Positions 9,676 through 19,473 of a DNA stretch of 64,000 nucleotides are shown here, one piece after another (the stretch's first letter is position 1; each line of letters starts with the position of its first letter). The notes beneath the pieces were generated by a model that saw only the letters and a program-made list of their open reading frames with translations, was not told the DNA's origin and did no database searches. The stretch is from assembly GCA_021796385.1 (NCBI GenBank), contig JAJYXQ010000043.1, positions 66,202-130,201 on the forward strand, given 5' to 3'. The translations under genes were made by a program, and so were the position numbers. This DNA comes from Thermoplasmata archaeon (GTDB lineage Archaea; Thermoplasmatota; Thermoplasmata; Lutacidiplasmatales; UBA184).

Positions 9676-10827
9676 ATGAAGGTACTTCTGACCACAATGG
9701 CCCTCGGCCTCGGGGGAGGCACGGACCTCGTGGTCTTGGACGCCGCTCGAGCCATTCAAAGCCGCGGACATACGGTCGAACTGCATACGGTGGACCCAAC
9801 CGATTGGGGATCGCTTGGAAGGACCTTCCCCGAAGTAGCCCGCTTGCCAGAGGTCGCCTGGCTTTCTCGCAGGGAAGCTCAGGCTCGCCACCCCCCTTCC
9901 TGGTTGCAAAGGGTACGATGGTATCGGCGGATTCTCTCGAGATTGTGGCACGAACGACGAGGCTGCCTCATTGTGAATCTCAATGGGGACATTCTTCCCG
10001 CCCCGGCCCACCTGACCTGCGTTTACTTTCCTCTCGCTGCATCGGAGAAATGGCCGGAAGCGAGTCCATGGCGGTCTTCCCTGAGCCGCCGAGTTATCCC
10101 ACCACTGCTCCGCCTAGAGAATCGACGGTCGCTCCGGCAGGCCCATACCCGGATCGTAGCCATCTCCACCTACACGCAGGAGGCGGTCCGTGCAGCCTGG
10201 GGTGTCCCTTCCACGGTCGTTCACCCGCCCGTGCAACTCTTCCTTCCCGAACCTCCTCCGGGGACACGGGCGAACGCGATCGTCACCGTGGCCTCATTCC
10301 GACACCGTAAACGGCTCGACCGGGTCCTGGAGGTGGCCCGCCTGGTCCCCGACGCCCGCTTCTCTTTGCTGGGGGCGAGTGGACCCGAGAGTGGCCCTAT
10401 CTTGGCCGACCTCCAAACAACCGCCGCCAAGGAAGGTTTCACAGCCCGGATGACATTTGGACTGGATGCCCCGCGGGCGGAGGTGGAGGGACAACTCTGG
10501 AAAAGCAAGATATATCTTCATCCGACCCCTCATGAGCACTTCGGAATCTCTTTGGTAGAAGCGATGCAGGCGGGTTGCGTGCCTGTGATCCCACGTTCCG
10601 GAGGACAATGGACGGACATTTTGGAAGCTAAGGATGGGATCTGGGGGTATGGGTATGACACCCCCGAAGAGGCGGCCACCCGCATACGGTCAGTCCTCGA
10701 GGATGATTCGCTCCAGCGCCGCATGAGTGCCCGAGCCCAGGAACGGGGACTTCAGTTCTCCCGTGATCGATTCCGAGAACGATTCCTGAACGTGTTCGAG
10801 GAGGTGGTTTCCTCTGCCACACACTGA
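9676..10827 (+). CDS. Glycosyltransferase family 4 (GT-B)
   Basis: N-terminal LGLGGGTDLVVLDAARAI; C-terminal KIYLHPTPHEHFGISLVEAMQAGCVPVIPRSGGQ. Confidence 0.92.
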   Translation: MKVLLTTMALGLGGGTDLVVLDAARAIQSRGHTVELHTVDPTDWGSLGRTFPEVARLPEVAWLSRREAQARHPPSWLQRVRWYRRILSRLWHERRGCLIVNLNGDILPAPAHLTCVYFPLAASEKWPEASPWRSSLSRRVIPPLLRLENRRSLRQAHTRIVAISTYTQEAVRAAWGVPSTVVHPPVQLFLPEPPPGTRANAIVTVASFRHRKRLDRVLEVARLVPDARFSLLGASGPESGPILADLQTTAAKEGFTARMTFGLDAPRAEVEGQLWKSKIYLHPTPHEHFGISLVEAMQAGCVPVIPRSGGQWTDILEAKDGIWGYGYDTPEEAATRIRSVLEDDSLQRRMSARAQERGLQFSRDRFRERFLNVFEEVVSSATH

Positions 10828-10843
10828 TCTCTCCCAACCCAAG

Positions 10844-11923
10844 GTGACCATCCTCATCGTGAACTGGAACGGAAAACGGTTCCTAAAGGGCCTCTTCGAA
10901 TCTTTGGCGTCGACCACCTACGAGAATTATGAGATCCTTATCGTGGACAACGGGTCAACCGAAGGGGATGGGGAAATTCTTCGACAGATGGCCGATCGGT
11001 ACTCGAACCTTCGGCTGGTATGCCTTGCGTCGAACCTGGGATTTGCCGGAGGGAACAACGTGGGCCTCCGACAACTCCCCCCCGATACCCGATATGTCTG
11101 CTTCCTGAACAGCGATGTCCTCGTGGAACCCGGGTGGTTGGAACCCCTTGTGACATTTCTGGAGGAGCATCCGGATGCCGGAATCGTGCAGCCGAAGCTT
11201 CTGCGTCCAGAGAACCACCGGAAGATCGACCGGGCCGTCCTCACAGTCGACCGGCTCGGCTACGACGTCTACGACATCTTCACGGACCGCGAGGACGGGC
11301 CTGACCTCGACGCTCCGTGTCCGGTGTTCTCCGTCTCCGGGGCTGCATTCCTGGTCCGCCGCAGCCTCCTCGATCAGGTGAGCTTCGGCCCTGACGTGTT
11401 CGATCCTTCGTACTTCACGTACTTTGAAGAGACCGATCTTTGTTGGCGGGCGCGACTGACGGGTGCGCAGATTTGGTTCTGCCCTGCCTCACGGGTGTAT
11501 CACTACCGGGGAGGTGCCACGCGCCCCACCGGGGCCATTCCCCCACCGCTCGTATTCCACCACACCAAGAACCGCCTCTCGTCCCTGCTCAAGAATTACT
11601 CATTGGGGAATGTCGCCCTATGGCTTCCCCTCCTCGTAGGCTGCGAGTCCTTCCGCGCCCTCGCCACTACGGGGCGGAATCGAGACCACTCTCGGGAGAT
11701 CCTCCGGGGGATCCGGTGGGTCTTCGACCAATGGGACGAGATCATGTTGCGCAGAGAGTTCGTGCAACGAAACCTTCGTAAGGTCTCGGACCGACAGGCC
11801 CTCAAGCTGATGGCCCTTCCGAATCCCTTGCGACTGCTCAGGAACTTTGGAAAGGTCTATCAGCCCACCAAGATCCCTATCCGTCCGCTGACCGATAAGC
11901 CCAGCACAATCCGGAGCCCATGA
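10844..11923 (+). CDS. Glycosyltransferase family 2
   Basis: VTILIVNWNGKRFLKGLFESL, ILIVDNGSTEGD, FLNSDVLVEPGWL, YFTYFEETDLCWRARL. Confidence 0.93.
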   Translation: MTILIVNWNGKRFLKGLFESLASTTYENYEILIVDNGSTEGDGEILRQMADRYSNLRLVCLASNLGFAGGNNVGLRQLPPDTRYVCFLNSDVLVEPGWLEPLVTFLEEHPDAGIVQPKLLRPENHRKIDRAVLTVDRLGYDVYDIFTDREDGPDLDAPCPVFSVSGAAFLVRRSLLDQVSFGPDVFDPSYFTYFEETDLCWRARLTGAQIWFCPASRVYHYRGGATRPTGAIPPPLVFHHTKNRLSSLLKNYSLGNVALWLPLLVGCESFRALATTGRNRDHSREILRGIRWVFDQWDEIMLRREFVQRNLRKVSDRQALKLMALPNPLRLLRNFGKVYQPTKIPIRPLTDKPSTIRSP

Positions 11924-14247
11924 GTCCGGTGCATTCCTCTTCCAGATCTGGCATCGTGTCATGGCTCCGCGCCGGATCCATTTTGCGAGGGCAGGGCATA
12001 TCCCGGAGGTTCGTCCAAAAGGCCCGGGCTATCCTCACTCCACCGGTATTGATACTTCTAGCCGCTACCGTCCTATACACCGCCTATTGGTCCTGGGTGT
12101 CCATCGCAAAGTTCTACGCGTTGAACGCGTCGATCTACGACCTCGGTGTGAATGCGGAGTCCCTTTGGGCCGTCTTCAATTTACCATGGTCCCCAGGCCA
12201 GGTCCTCTTCCAGGTCACCTTTGCCGGATGGGTCTTCGTGGCCTCCCCCCTCATCCTGTTTCGGAGCTACCCGCTTTTGCTGGTCGTGCAATCCGCGGTC
12301 CTTGCCGCACCGGTTTTCCCACTTTATGGAGCCGCTCGGCGTCTTCTCGGACGTAGCTGGATCGCCTTTCTCCTCGCCATCGGTTATCTCCTATACTTCC
12401 CGTTGGCGGGGGTCAATTGGTTCGACTTCCACTTCGAAGCCTTCTTCCCGCTGCTCTTCCTCACGGGGTACTATTGCTATGTAACGAAGCATTGGCGATG
12501 GGCGGCGATTTTCTTGCTCCTGTCAGGAACCGTGGCCTACCTCTACATGCTCTATCCCTTGCTCTTCGCACTGATCATCCCCTTGGAATTGGTCTACGAC
12601 GGAGTTGCGGTCCGATCCTGGTTCCACGACCCTCGTGGGCGGCTGGCTCTCATGCTGGGGGGGGTGGCATTGATATTCCTTGGCATCGCCATGAGTTTCG
12701 GAGGTTCTGGGGTCGATCAGGCGACCGGAGGCTACCTCCATGATGCCTCACGAGGGATAACGGTCAATCTGGATACGAAGGTCCTCACCCTCTTTCTGTT
12801 GCTCTCACCGTTGCTCTTCCTTCCAGTCTTTTCGGTGCGGGGGGTGGTCCTCTCGACCCCCTTCTTGTACCTCTTGTTCAACGTGAACTTTCCTCCATTC
12901 GAGTATCCCGCCCTACTATCCCATCAGTATGTCACTCTCATTGTGCCGTTCCTTTGGATGGGCACAATGGAGGGTTTACGGTGGATCCTGCCTGCAAGGA
13001 AGATATCACAGGACTCGGGTCGGTGGGATATGGGGAAGGTGCGAAGTCGGGGATTGCACTCGACATTGCGCCCGGACTACTTCATACCCGTGGCAATGGT
13101 CGTCCTGCTCAGTTCTTCCGCCATGGTCTTTGAGCCGTACGGTCCCTGGAATCGATACACGACCGCCTCCTTCGACCTCGCCAACGCAACCTCGGTGAAC
13201 CTATCCCTCTTCAACGACGTCTCCGAAGTTCTGTCGATGATCCCGCCGAGCAACCCCAATGTCCTGTTGCAGTACAATCTGCCGCAGGCACTGCCAGGCC
13301 GTTGGGGGGACCCACCCATCCTCCCCGGTTTCGTCGGTCCTGAGATCACCCGCACGGACATGGTCAACAACACTTTCCCTTGCTCACAAAGCCCGGACTG
13401 TGTGGTGCACATCGACTATGCCGTTGCTGACCTCACGCATCCCGCCTACTTCGTGAACCCGATGGAACCGGGATTCCCGGGAATGGCGACCCTTCTTCAC
13501 GACCTCCTCGGATCTGGATTCTATGGGGTCGAGGCAGACCTGGCCGGTATCGTATTAGTGACCCGAGGATTCCATGGGCCTCCGCTCCGTTTTGCTCCCT
13601 TCGACCGGACCATTCCCGCGACGTCGTTCGTTATGGGCCCGAACATGACCGCCGAGCAGGGAGTGTATTGCACGAACAACTTCAGTAGCCCCGTCGGGAA
13701 TTCTTATGCCGGCACCACATTATGGTTCGGACCGTACCTTTCACTCGCACCCGGCTCGTACATGGCGAACTTCTCGCTGTACACTAATGACAATCGTTCT
13801 CCGAATTTCATGACGCTCGATGTTGCGGGAGATTCGGGGCTCGATATCGTGAAGATCGTTCCCGTGCGCAGCAGCCTTCTCATCCAAGGGCAGTGGACCA
13901 CGATACCGGTCCAGTTCAACCTGAGCAATTTCCTCGCTCAGGTCGAGTTCCGAGGTTACACACAGAACTGGTCTGGGACACGGTGTCTTTCCAAGGTCTC
14001 ACTGGTCCAATTGAATGCGACGATACCCATGACCGTTCCGACACAGCCCCGAGCCGCCCTGGGGCCAGACAAGGTTGCTCCTCACGTCCGCTCCTTCCAC
14101 CAGACCGCCAACATCATACCCGTACCCAACCGAAAAGGGCTGCCAAACCCTCCGCTTTTTCACACTCGACCGGGCCGTTGCCGGATAGGGTCACCGTATC
14201 CGTCAGCCGAAAAAAGAGTAACAGACCGGCGGATCCCCATGTGGTGA
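11920..14247 (+). CDS. DUF2079-like membrane protein with extracytoplasmic C-terminal domain
   Basis: LNASIYDLGVNAESLW and NWFDFHFEAFFPLLFLTGYYCY parallel the first DUF2079 protein; ATGA overlap with the upstream GT2; Asn/Ser/Thr-rich C-terminal region. Confidence 0.8.
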   Translation: MSPVHSSSRSGIVSWLRAGSILRGQGISRRFVQKARAILTPPVLILLAATVLYTAYWSWVSIAKFYALNASIYDLGVNAESLWAVFNLPWSPGQVLFQVTFAGWVFVASPLILFRSYPLLLVVQSAVLAAPVFPLYGAARRLLGRSWIAFLLAIGYLLYFPLAGVNWFDFHFEAFFPLLFLTGYYCYVTKHWRWAAIFLLLSGTVAYLYMLYPLLFALIIPLELVYDGVAVRSWFHDPRGRLALMLGGVALIFLGIAMSFGGSGVDQATGGYLHDASRGITVNLDTKVLTLFLLLSPLLFLPVFSVRGVVLSTPFLYLLFNVNFPPFEYPALLSHQYVTLIVPFLWMGTMEGLRWILPARKISQDSGRWDMGKVRSRGLHSTLRPDYFIPVAMVVLLSSSAMVFEPYGPWNRYTTASFDLANATSVNLSLFNDVSEVLSMIPPSNPNVLLQYNLPQALPGRWGDPPILPGFVGPEITRTDMVNNTFPCSQSPDCVVHIDYAVADLTHPAYFVNPMEPGFPGMATLLHDLLGSGFYGVEADLAGIVLVTRGFHGPPLRFAPFDRTIPATSFVMGPNMTAEQGVYCTNNFSSPVGNSYAGTTLWFGPYLSLAPGSYMANFSLYTNDNRSPNFMTLDVAGDSGLDIVKIVPVRSSLLIQGQWTTIPVQFNLSNFLAQVEFRGYTQNWSGTRCLSKVSLVQLNATIPMTVPTQPRAALGPDKVAPHVRSFHQTANIIPVPNRKGLPNPPLFHTRPGRCRIGSPYPSAEKRVTDRRIPMW

Positions 14248-14263
14248 ACATGAGGGGGTAGAT

Positions 14264-16225
14264 TTGTCGATTGCCACTTCGCCTAAGGACCCCTTGGCAG
14301 GCGGGGTCAAATCCACTCCCACCAGACCGAGCACGTTGGCCGGAGGCGCTGGCCTTTCGCGAGAGAGGAGCCCAGGATCTTGGCAACGCCTCTTGACCCT
14401 GACGGAAACCGGGAAGCGTTGGCTCCGCACCTCCGCAGGCGGCCGGGTATGGATCTTCTTCCTGACGGCTTTCGTTGTGCTCAGCTTGGCGCTCATCCCG
14501 TTCATTCTCTTACCCCCCGCACAGAACAGCCAGAGCGTGACCAACAGTTGGGGGACGTTCTCGCTTTCCCCGACCGACATCTACAACCCGGGGAATCTCC
14601 AGTTCTATCCGACTCTAAACCTGACCGCGATCCTCAACGTGCCCTTCAATGGCACCGTCACAATCTACCAACTCAACGGATCGAGCAGTCCCCCCAGTCC
14701 CGCAGAATCGATCGAGTCCTTTGCACAAAGTGCTAGTAGCTATTTCACCCGCACCCTCCATGCATCCTGGCTCCGTCATGGCACCGACCCGCTCGCTGTC
14801 GCTTTGAACGGCTCGGTCGCGGCTATCTTCCTTGTCACGGTCAACACGGACCCGGGGATCCCCTGGTTGGACGTGGGGGCGTTGGCCGTTCCCGTGCTCT
14901 TTGCCATGGGTGTTTGGCTCGCGCCTGTACGACCCCGATGGATGCTGTTCGGATCGGTCCCGCTCTTCATCATAGCGGCTGCGTTCTTCGGTCAACGTTA
15001 CGACATGTTCTTCATGCTCAGCTCCGGGGTACGTTCGCTGCACCAAGTGAACCCGTTCGTTCCCTCTTCCGCTCTCCCTGCCTACCTCAAATGGATCTAT
15101 CCTCCCTTGTACGTCCCCTATAGCGAACTGAGTGGCCTTTTCTACCACTACGGGCTCGGGTTGCCACTTCCCGCCAATACAGCGCTCAACTATCCAGGGG
15201 CGTCTCAAGGCGATCCCTACTCGGCCTGGAAGACGTTCGCCCCTCCTCAGCTGCCGGCCTATTATCTCATCCTGAAGCTTCCGATGATCGCCGCGACACT
15301 GGGAACGTACTTCCTTCTAGCCCGCAAGTTCCGGGTCCCCGGAGCCGAGAAGCTTTGGCTCCTCAATCCGTTCGTGGTCTTGATCGGTGCCGCATGGGGC
15401 CAGTTGGATGTGTTGGCAGTGGCTTGTATGGGCCTTTCCCTGTGGTGCTTGCAAAAGAACGACACCCTTACTGCCTCGACCTTTGCCGCAGTCGGTGGAG
15501 CCATCAAGTTCTTCCCGGCCCTCCTCCTTCCCTTCATCCTGATCCAGAGCCGACGGAAGGGGCGCGACCTGTTGCCCATCGCGGGAGTCGTCGCGCTTTC
15601 GCTGGGGATATACTGGGCGGCGGGTTCGGTCACCGGGGCGCTCGGGATCCTTATCGGTACCAATGCCCAACCCACCGCTCTGGGGACCTTCTTTGCGAGC
15701 GGCCTCTCCTGGCAGATCTTGCTCCCCGTGACCCAGTTCCCGCCGCTCCTCTTGTACGTGTTCGGCCCGTTCTACCTCTACCAGATTTGGAGCTTTGCCC
15801 GCACTCACCGAAACATCGTCCCGATCCTCATCGAGCTCTTCCTCGTTTTCTACCTGACGTACAATATGGTCAACTCGCAGTACTTCATCTACATCGTTTT
15901 CCTTTTCCTCGTTGCGAAGGACGGACGGAGCGCACTCATCTTCTCGCTGCTCCCGGCGGTTTACCTGTGGTTGACGCAGAGCCTTACTTACTTCGTCAAC
16001 CCCTCGCTCTCGTACTGGTACTTTTCCTCACCGGTCGGACAGGCAGAACAAATGCAGGTCGTTGCAGTGGCCCATGCCCACCTCGTCTGGGTCCTAGCCC
16101 TTGCGGCTACCGCCATATACTTGTGGCGCCTGCTACGTTCCGAAGGAATCCATGCGATTGGAAGAGACCTGCGTCGCGCTCTTCGCCTACAACGACCAGG
16201 AGAGGCTGGAACGCATCGTACCTGA
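14264..16225 (+). CDS. Polytopic GT87/GT39-like membrane glycosyltransferase
   Basis: Many TM helices; GQRYDMFFMLSSGVRSLHQVNPFV-YPPLYVPYSEL and GAAWGQLDVLAV patterns typical of DUF2029/GT87-type proteins. Confidence 0.7.
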   Translation: MSIATSPKDPLAGGVKSTPTRPSTLAGGAGLSRERSPGSWQRLLTLTETGKRWLRTSAGGRVWIFFLTAFVVLSLALIPFILLPPAQNSQSVTNSWGTFSLSPTDIYNPGNLQFYPTLNLTAILNVPFNGTVTIYQLNGSSSPPSPAESIESFAQSASSYFTRTLHASWLRHGTDPLAVALNGSVAAIFLVTVNTDPGIPWLDVGALAVPVLFAMGVWLAPVRPRWMLFGSVPLFIIAAAFFGQRYDMFFMLSSGVRSLHQVNPFVPSSALPAYLKWIYPPLYVPYSELSGLFYHYGLGLPLPANTALNYPGASQGDPYSAWKTFAPPQLPAYYLILKLPMIAATLGTYFLLARKFRVPGAEKLWLLNPFVVLIGAAWGQLDVLAVACMGLSLWCLQKNDTLTASTFAAVGGAIKFFPALLLPFILIQSRRKGRDLLPIAGVVALSLGIYWAAGSVTGALGILIGTNAQPTALGTFFASGLSWQILLPVTQFPPLLLYVFGPFYLYQIWSFARTHRNIVPILIELFLVFYLTYNMVNSQYFIYIVFLFLVAKDGRSALIFSLLPAVYLWLTQSLTYFVNPSLSYWYFSSPVGQAEQMQVVAVAHAHLVWVLALAATAIYLWRLLRSEGIHAIGRDLRRALRLQRPGEAGTHRT

Positions 16226-17096
16226 GGTCCTCCGTTCGGGGGTCGGCCGGCTCGTCGTGGCCGTCGAAGGGGACCCTTCCCAAGCCGACTATCTTTTCCG
16301 GCTCCGCGATCCCCGCCTGGTCGTTTCGTACCTCCCCGGGCGTGAGGGAAAGGCCCGGGCTTACAACCGTATCCTTCCCTTGCTCGAGGGTGCCCCGATT
16401 GTTTTTCTCGTCTCCGCAGATGTTACTCTCCAGGCGGAGATCTTCGCTGAGGTGCTCCGACTCTTCGAAGACCCACAAATGGGCGTAGTCGTGCCTCGGG
16501 TCCAACCTTCACCGACAGGTACCCTTGCCGGAGGGGTCGGAAAGCTGCTCTGGGATCTCCATGATCTGCAGTTGAGCGCGCTATCCGATGGGTCCCGCAA
16601 CGTGCATGGCGGCGAATTCGTCGCGATCCGTGGGGAACTCCTCGTGCCCTTTCCTGAGGACCTGATTAATGATGATGCGTACTTATGCGTCCATGCGATC
16701 AAGCAGGGTTTTCGACTCCACTACGCCCGAGAGGTCGTCGTGCAGAACGAGGTGCCTCGTACGTTGAAGGAACTTTTCAACCAACGACGGAGGGTCAGCT
16801 ATGGGCATTGGCAACTTTCGCATATGGGGTACCGGCCTGCGATCCTGACCCACATGCTTACGGATGACCTGAGGGCGGCACTCCGGATCCTGACCAGGTC
16901 GGTACGAACCTATCCAGAAGACCTGCCCTACATGCCCGTTCTTCTCCTGGAAGAGTCTTACGCGGTCCTTTTGTCCCGAGGGGACCGAAAAGGGGAGATC
17001 GACCACACAAAATGGACGATGGTACCCCGGGTCACTTCACCGGATAGTCGAACGGAAGCCGTTCCCCCGGGTACTTCACATCCTCGTACGCGGTGA
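16152..17096 (+). CDS. Glycosyltransferase family 2
   Basis: GREGKARAYNRILPLL, FLVSADVTL, HGGEFVAIRGEL, FNQRRRVSYGHWQ. Confidence 0.88.
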   Translation: MRLEETCVALFAYNDQERLERIVPEVLRSGVGRLVVAVEGDPSQADYLFRLRDPRLVVSYLPGREGKARAYNRILPLLEGAPIVFLVSADVTLQAEIFAEVLRLFEDPQMGVVVPRVQPSPTGTLAGGVGKLLWDLHDLQLSALSDGSRNVHGGEFVAIRGELLVPFPEDLINDDAYLCVHAIKQGFRLHYAREVVVQNEVPRTLKELFNQRRRVSYGHWQLSHMGYRPAILTHMLTDDLRAALRILTRSVRTYPEDLPYMPVLLLEESYAVLLSRGDRKGEIDHTKWTMVPRVTSPDSRTEAVPPGTSHPRTR

Positions 17097-17586
17097 TCAA
17101 CGCCGCGATCATGGCGAGCGCCGTGCCGATCAAGAAGAGATAGATCGTTCCGGAATAGTCGAACATGATCGAGACGCTTCCCGAGGAAAAGCCGATCGAA
17201 GCCATCAGAATCGCGTTCCATGCGATGAGCAGAACATACCCTACCTTGACGACCGCCCGGAAGAACCAGATGGGGCCAAACCAACGGGTGGGTTTCGCAA
17301 TGTGCCGCGCTCCGGTAAGAAGGGACAAGACGATTCCCAAGTCGATGAGGGCTTGGAAAGGGAGGTCCGAGTGGACCGAAATGCCGCTGGAAGATGACCC
17401 CGAGAAATGCCCGAGCAACTGGAAGACGAAATAGGGGACGACGGCAAAGAAGAAGAGGGACCAGAGCGTCTTCAACACGCCGACGGTATACAACCAGGGA
17501 GGGGAAGGGCGACGGAAAGGCAGCCATGCCCCGTCCGGCGACGAAACAAGGGTCGGTGGCGGAGACGATGGGTACGCTGCAGTCAT
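17032..17586 (-). CDS. Membrane protein, 3-4 TM, unknown function
   Basis: Hydrophobic segments; overlaps the upstream gene start by 4 nt, suggesting an operon. Confidence 0.65.
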   Translation of the reverse strand: MTAAYPSSPPPTLVSSPDGAWLPFRRPSPPWLYTVGVLKTLWSLFFFAVVPYFVFQLLGHFSGSSSSGISVHSDLPFQALIDLGIVLSLLTGARHIAKPTRWFGPIWFFRAVVKVGYVLLIAWNAILMASIGFSSGSVSIMFDYSGTIYLFLIGTALAMIAALITAYEDVKYPGERLPFDYPVK

Positions 17587-18260
17587 CGTCCCATCCTCTC
17601 AGAGAGCGCGTAAGATCTTCGCATTGGAGATTGAAGGTTCCCGCATTGGTCGCCGTGATTTAGCGGTGGCCCCGAGGAGGGTACCTTGACAAATGCGGGG
17701 TTGGACAAACCACCGCGAGCATGCGTCACCACCGGGGTTCCGGGGGAAAAGGAAAATTTCCCATTTAGGGAGATCGTGATCGTCAAGGAGAACAGAGAGG
17801 CATAGGAGCCATTGATCCAGCCACTCGCGACATACGTCGAATTGTTCGATGGGAGCGCCAAAAATTCGAGGGACAATGCCACATTCTCCGACGTGGACGG
17901 AGCGATGGTAACAAGGGGGGTGGAACCATGGGCAAGGAGCGGCCCGTTCACCTCATGGATGCTAAAGGCGGCCTGGAGGGTCAACGGGAACCACCCGGGA
18001 TTTGTCACGTTGAAGCCACACGCATTGGCGGAACCCGACCCTCCCCGGGTCTGATTCGCACAGGAACCAAAGGGTGACCCACCCCCGCTCCCACTACCGT
18101 AGAATGTAAATGTGGGGTGATAAACCACGAGCGAAAATATCGCCAAGACGATGTACACGAAGACAAGGACCGTCGCCAGAACGGATGCCCAACGGAGATA
18201 ACGCGAGATACGGTACAGACGGGGCTTCGGCGGTCTACCGTATGGGTAGTACGTGTTCAC
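17583..18260 (-). CDS. Single-TM surface protein with possible LEA2/WHy-like domain
   Basis: N-terminal TM, then FNVTNPGWFPLTLQAAFSIHEVNGPLLAHGSTPLVTIAPSTSENVALSLEF. Confidence 0.6.
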   Translation of the reverse strand: MNTYYPYGRPPKPRLYRISRYLRWASVLATVLVFVYIVLAIFSLVVYHPTFTFYGSGSGGGSPFGSCANQTRGGSGSANACGFNVTNPGWFPLTLQAAFSIHEVNGPLLAHGSTPLVTIAPSTSENVALSLEFLALPSNNSTYVASGWINGSYASLFSLTITISLNGKFSFSPGTPVVTHARGGLSNPAFVKVPSSGPPLNHGDQCGNLQSPMRRSYALSERMGR

Positions 18261-18799
18261 GGCCCACGCTCGGGGATGGATGGGTCACGCCCCGCACTTT
18301 CGGGCTCGTTGGGAGGCGCACTCGGCGGAACTGGGGGAACAGGTTGCACCGGGGTAGTCGACACCAGGGAAGAGGGCTCTGATTGAGACGGGACTACTTG
18401 GGCCGGTGCGCGGCCCAAGGGTGCGGGACCCGGCATTCGAACGAACCGAACGCGGTCGTTCTTGTGACGACGGCTCCAAGCCCAGCTGGCAATACCTCCT
18501 CCCACCAGCACCAGGATTGACAATAGGGCAAGGTATTCGAAGGCGATGACCAGCGCGAAGACGGAGTCTCCTACACGACTCACATTGCCAAACGAACTGT
18601 TGTTGGATGATGTTCCGGAAGGTACGCTTAGAAACTCCCAGATGGCGCCATCACCTTGGACCAATGGATGAACTGCCGAGGAGCGCATATTCCCTTCCCC
18701 AGGGTCAAACCCGCCGAGTGGGAAAGTTCCGCTGAGCAAGACCACCCAAAGCACTCCCCAGACCACGTACCGGCCGGGCAGGCTGCTTTGGCTCGGCAT
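18257..18799 (-). CDS. Secreted/membrane protein with two hydrophobic segments and a Pro/Ser-rich cytoplasmic tail
   Basis: Signal-like N-terminus, TM ALLSILVLVGGGIASWAWSRRHKND, Pro-rich tail; 4-nt overlap with the next gene. Confidence 0.6.
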   Translation of the reverse strand: MPSQSSLPGRYVVWGVLWVVLLSGTFPLGGFDPGEGNMRSSAVHPLVQGDGAIWEFLSVPSGTSSNNSSFGNVSRVGDSVFALVIAFEYLALLSILVLVGGGIASWAWSRRHKNDRVRFVRMPGPAPLGRAPAQVVPSQSEPSSLVSTTPVQPVPPVPPSAPPNEPESAGRDPSIPERGP

Positions 18800-18865
18800 C
18801 CGATTGGCTTCATGCCGTCCCAGGCTTTAAAGCATTGTGCGGCGACAGAGGAAGTTAGAAAAGGG

Positions 18866-19468
18866 CTACAGCAGACCGGCCGAGCGCAAAAAACTCCGGT
18901 GAAGCCGATCATCCCCACTAAGCTCCGGATGGAACGTAAGTCCCCAGACATTCGCCTGCCGAACGAGGACCGGTGCGCCATCGAACCGGGCCAAAATCTC
19001 CACACTCTTCCCCGTCCTCGTGATCCGGGGAGCCCGGATAAAACTGGCTTCGAAGGCCCTCCCTTCCATACCGTCGATCTCGAGAGGGGTTTCAAAGGAT
19101 TCCGGTTGTCGTCCATAGTCGTTCCGCCGTACCGTAACGTCGAGGAGCCTCATCGGGACTGGATCGCGCCCTCCCGGGGACCTTTCGACTCTTTGGGCGA
19201 TAAGGATAAGGCCAGCGCACGTCGCGAGGATGCTCATCCCCTGCCGCGCCCGTGCCTTAATAGGGTTACGCAGATCGGTTGCATCAAGGAGTTCGGAGAG
19301 AGTCGTACTCTCCCCTCCGGGCAGGACAAGCGCTTGTAATCCTTCAAGGTTCTTTGGGGAGTCTACGAGGATCGCGCGATCGCTCCCCAAAAGTCGCCGA
19401 AGCACACCAAGATGCTCCGGGACATCTCCCTGAAGAGCTAGCACGCCAGCCGTTCGAGCGTTCCCCAT
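18866..19468 (-). CDS. pdxT: Pyridoxal 5'-phosphate synthase glutaminase subunit
   Basis: GVLALQGDVPEH, VLPGGESTT, ATCAGLILIA, FHPELSGD. Confidence 0.95.
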   Translation of the reverse strand: MGNARTAGVLALQGDVPEHLGVLRRLLGSDRAILVDSPKNLEGLQALVLPGGESTTLSELLDATDLRNPIKARARQGMSILATCAGLILIAQRVERSPGGRDPVPMRLLDVTVRRNDYGRQPESFETPLEIDGMEGRAFEASFIRAPRITRTGKSVEILARFDGAPVLVRQANVWGLTFHPELSGDDRLHRSFLRSAGLL

Positions 19469-19473
19469 GGGGA

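Noticed and set aside
15355-16488. 377-aa plus-strand ORF across the GT87-like and GT2 genes
   Set aside because: Out-of-frame shadow with Pro/Arg-rich composition; authentic frames contain TM helices and GT motifs.
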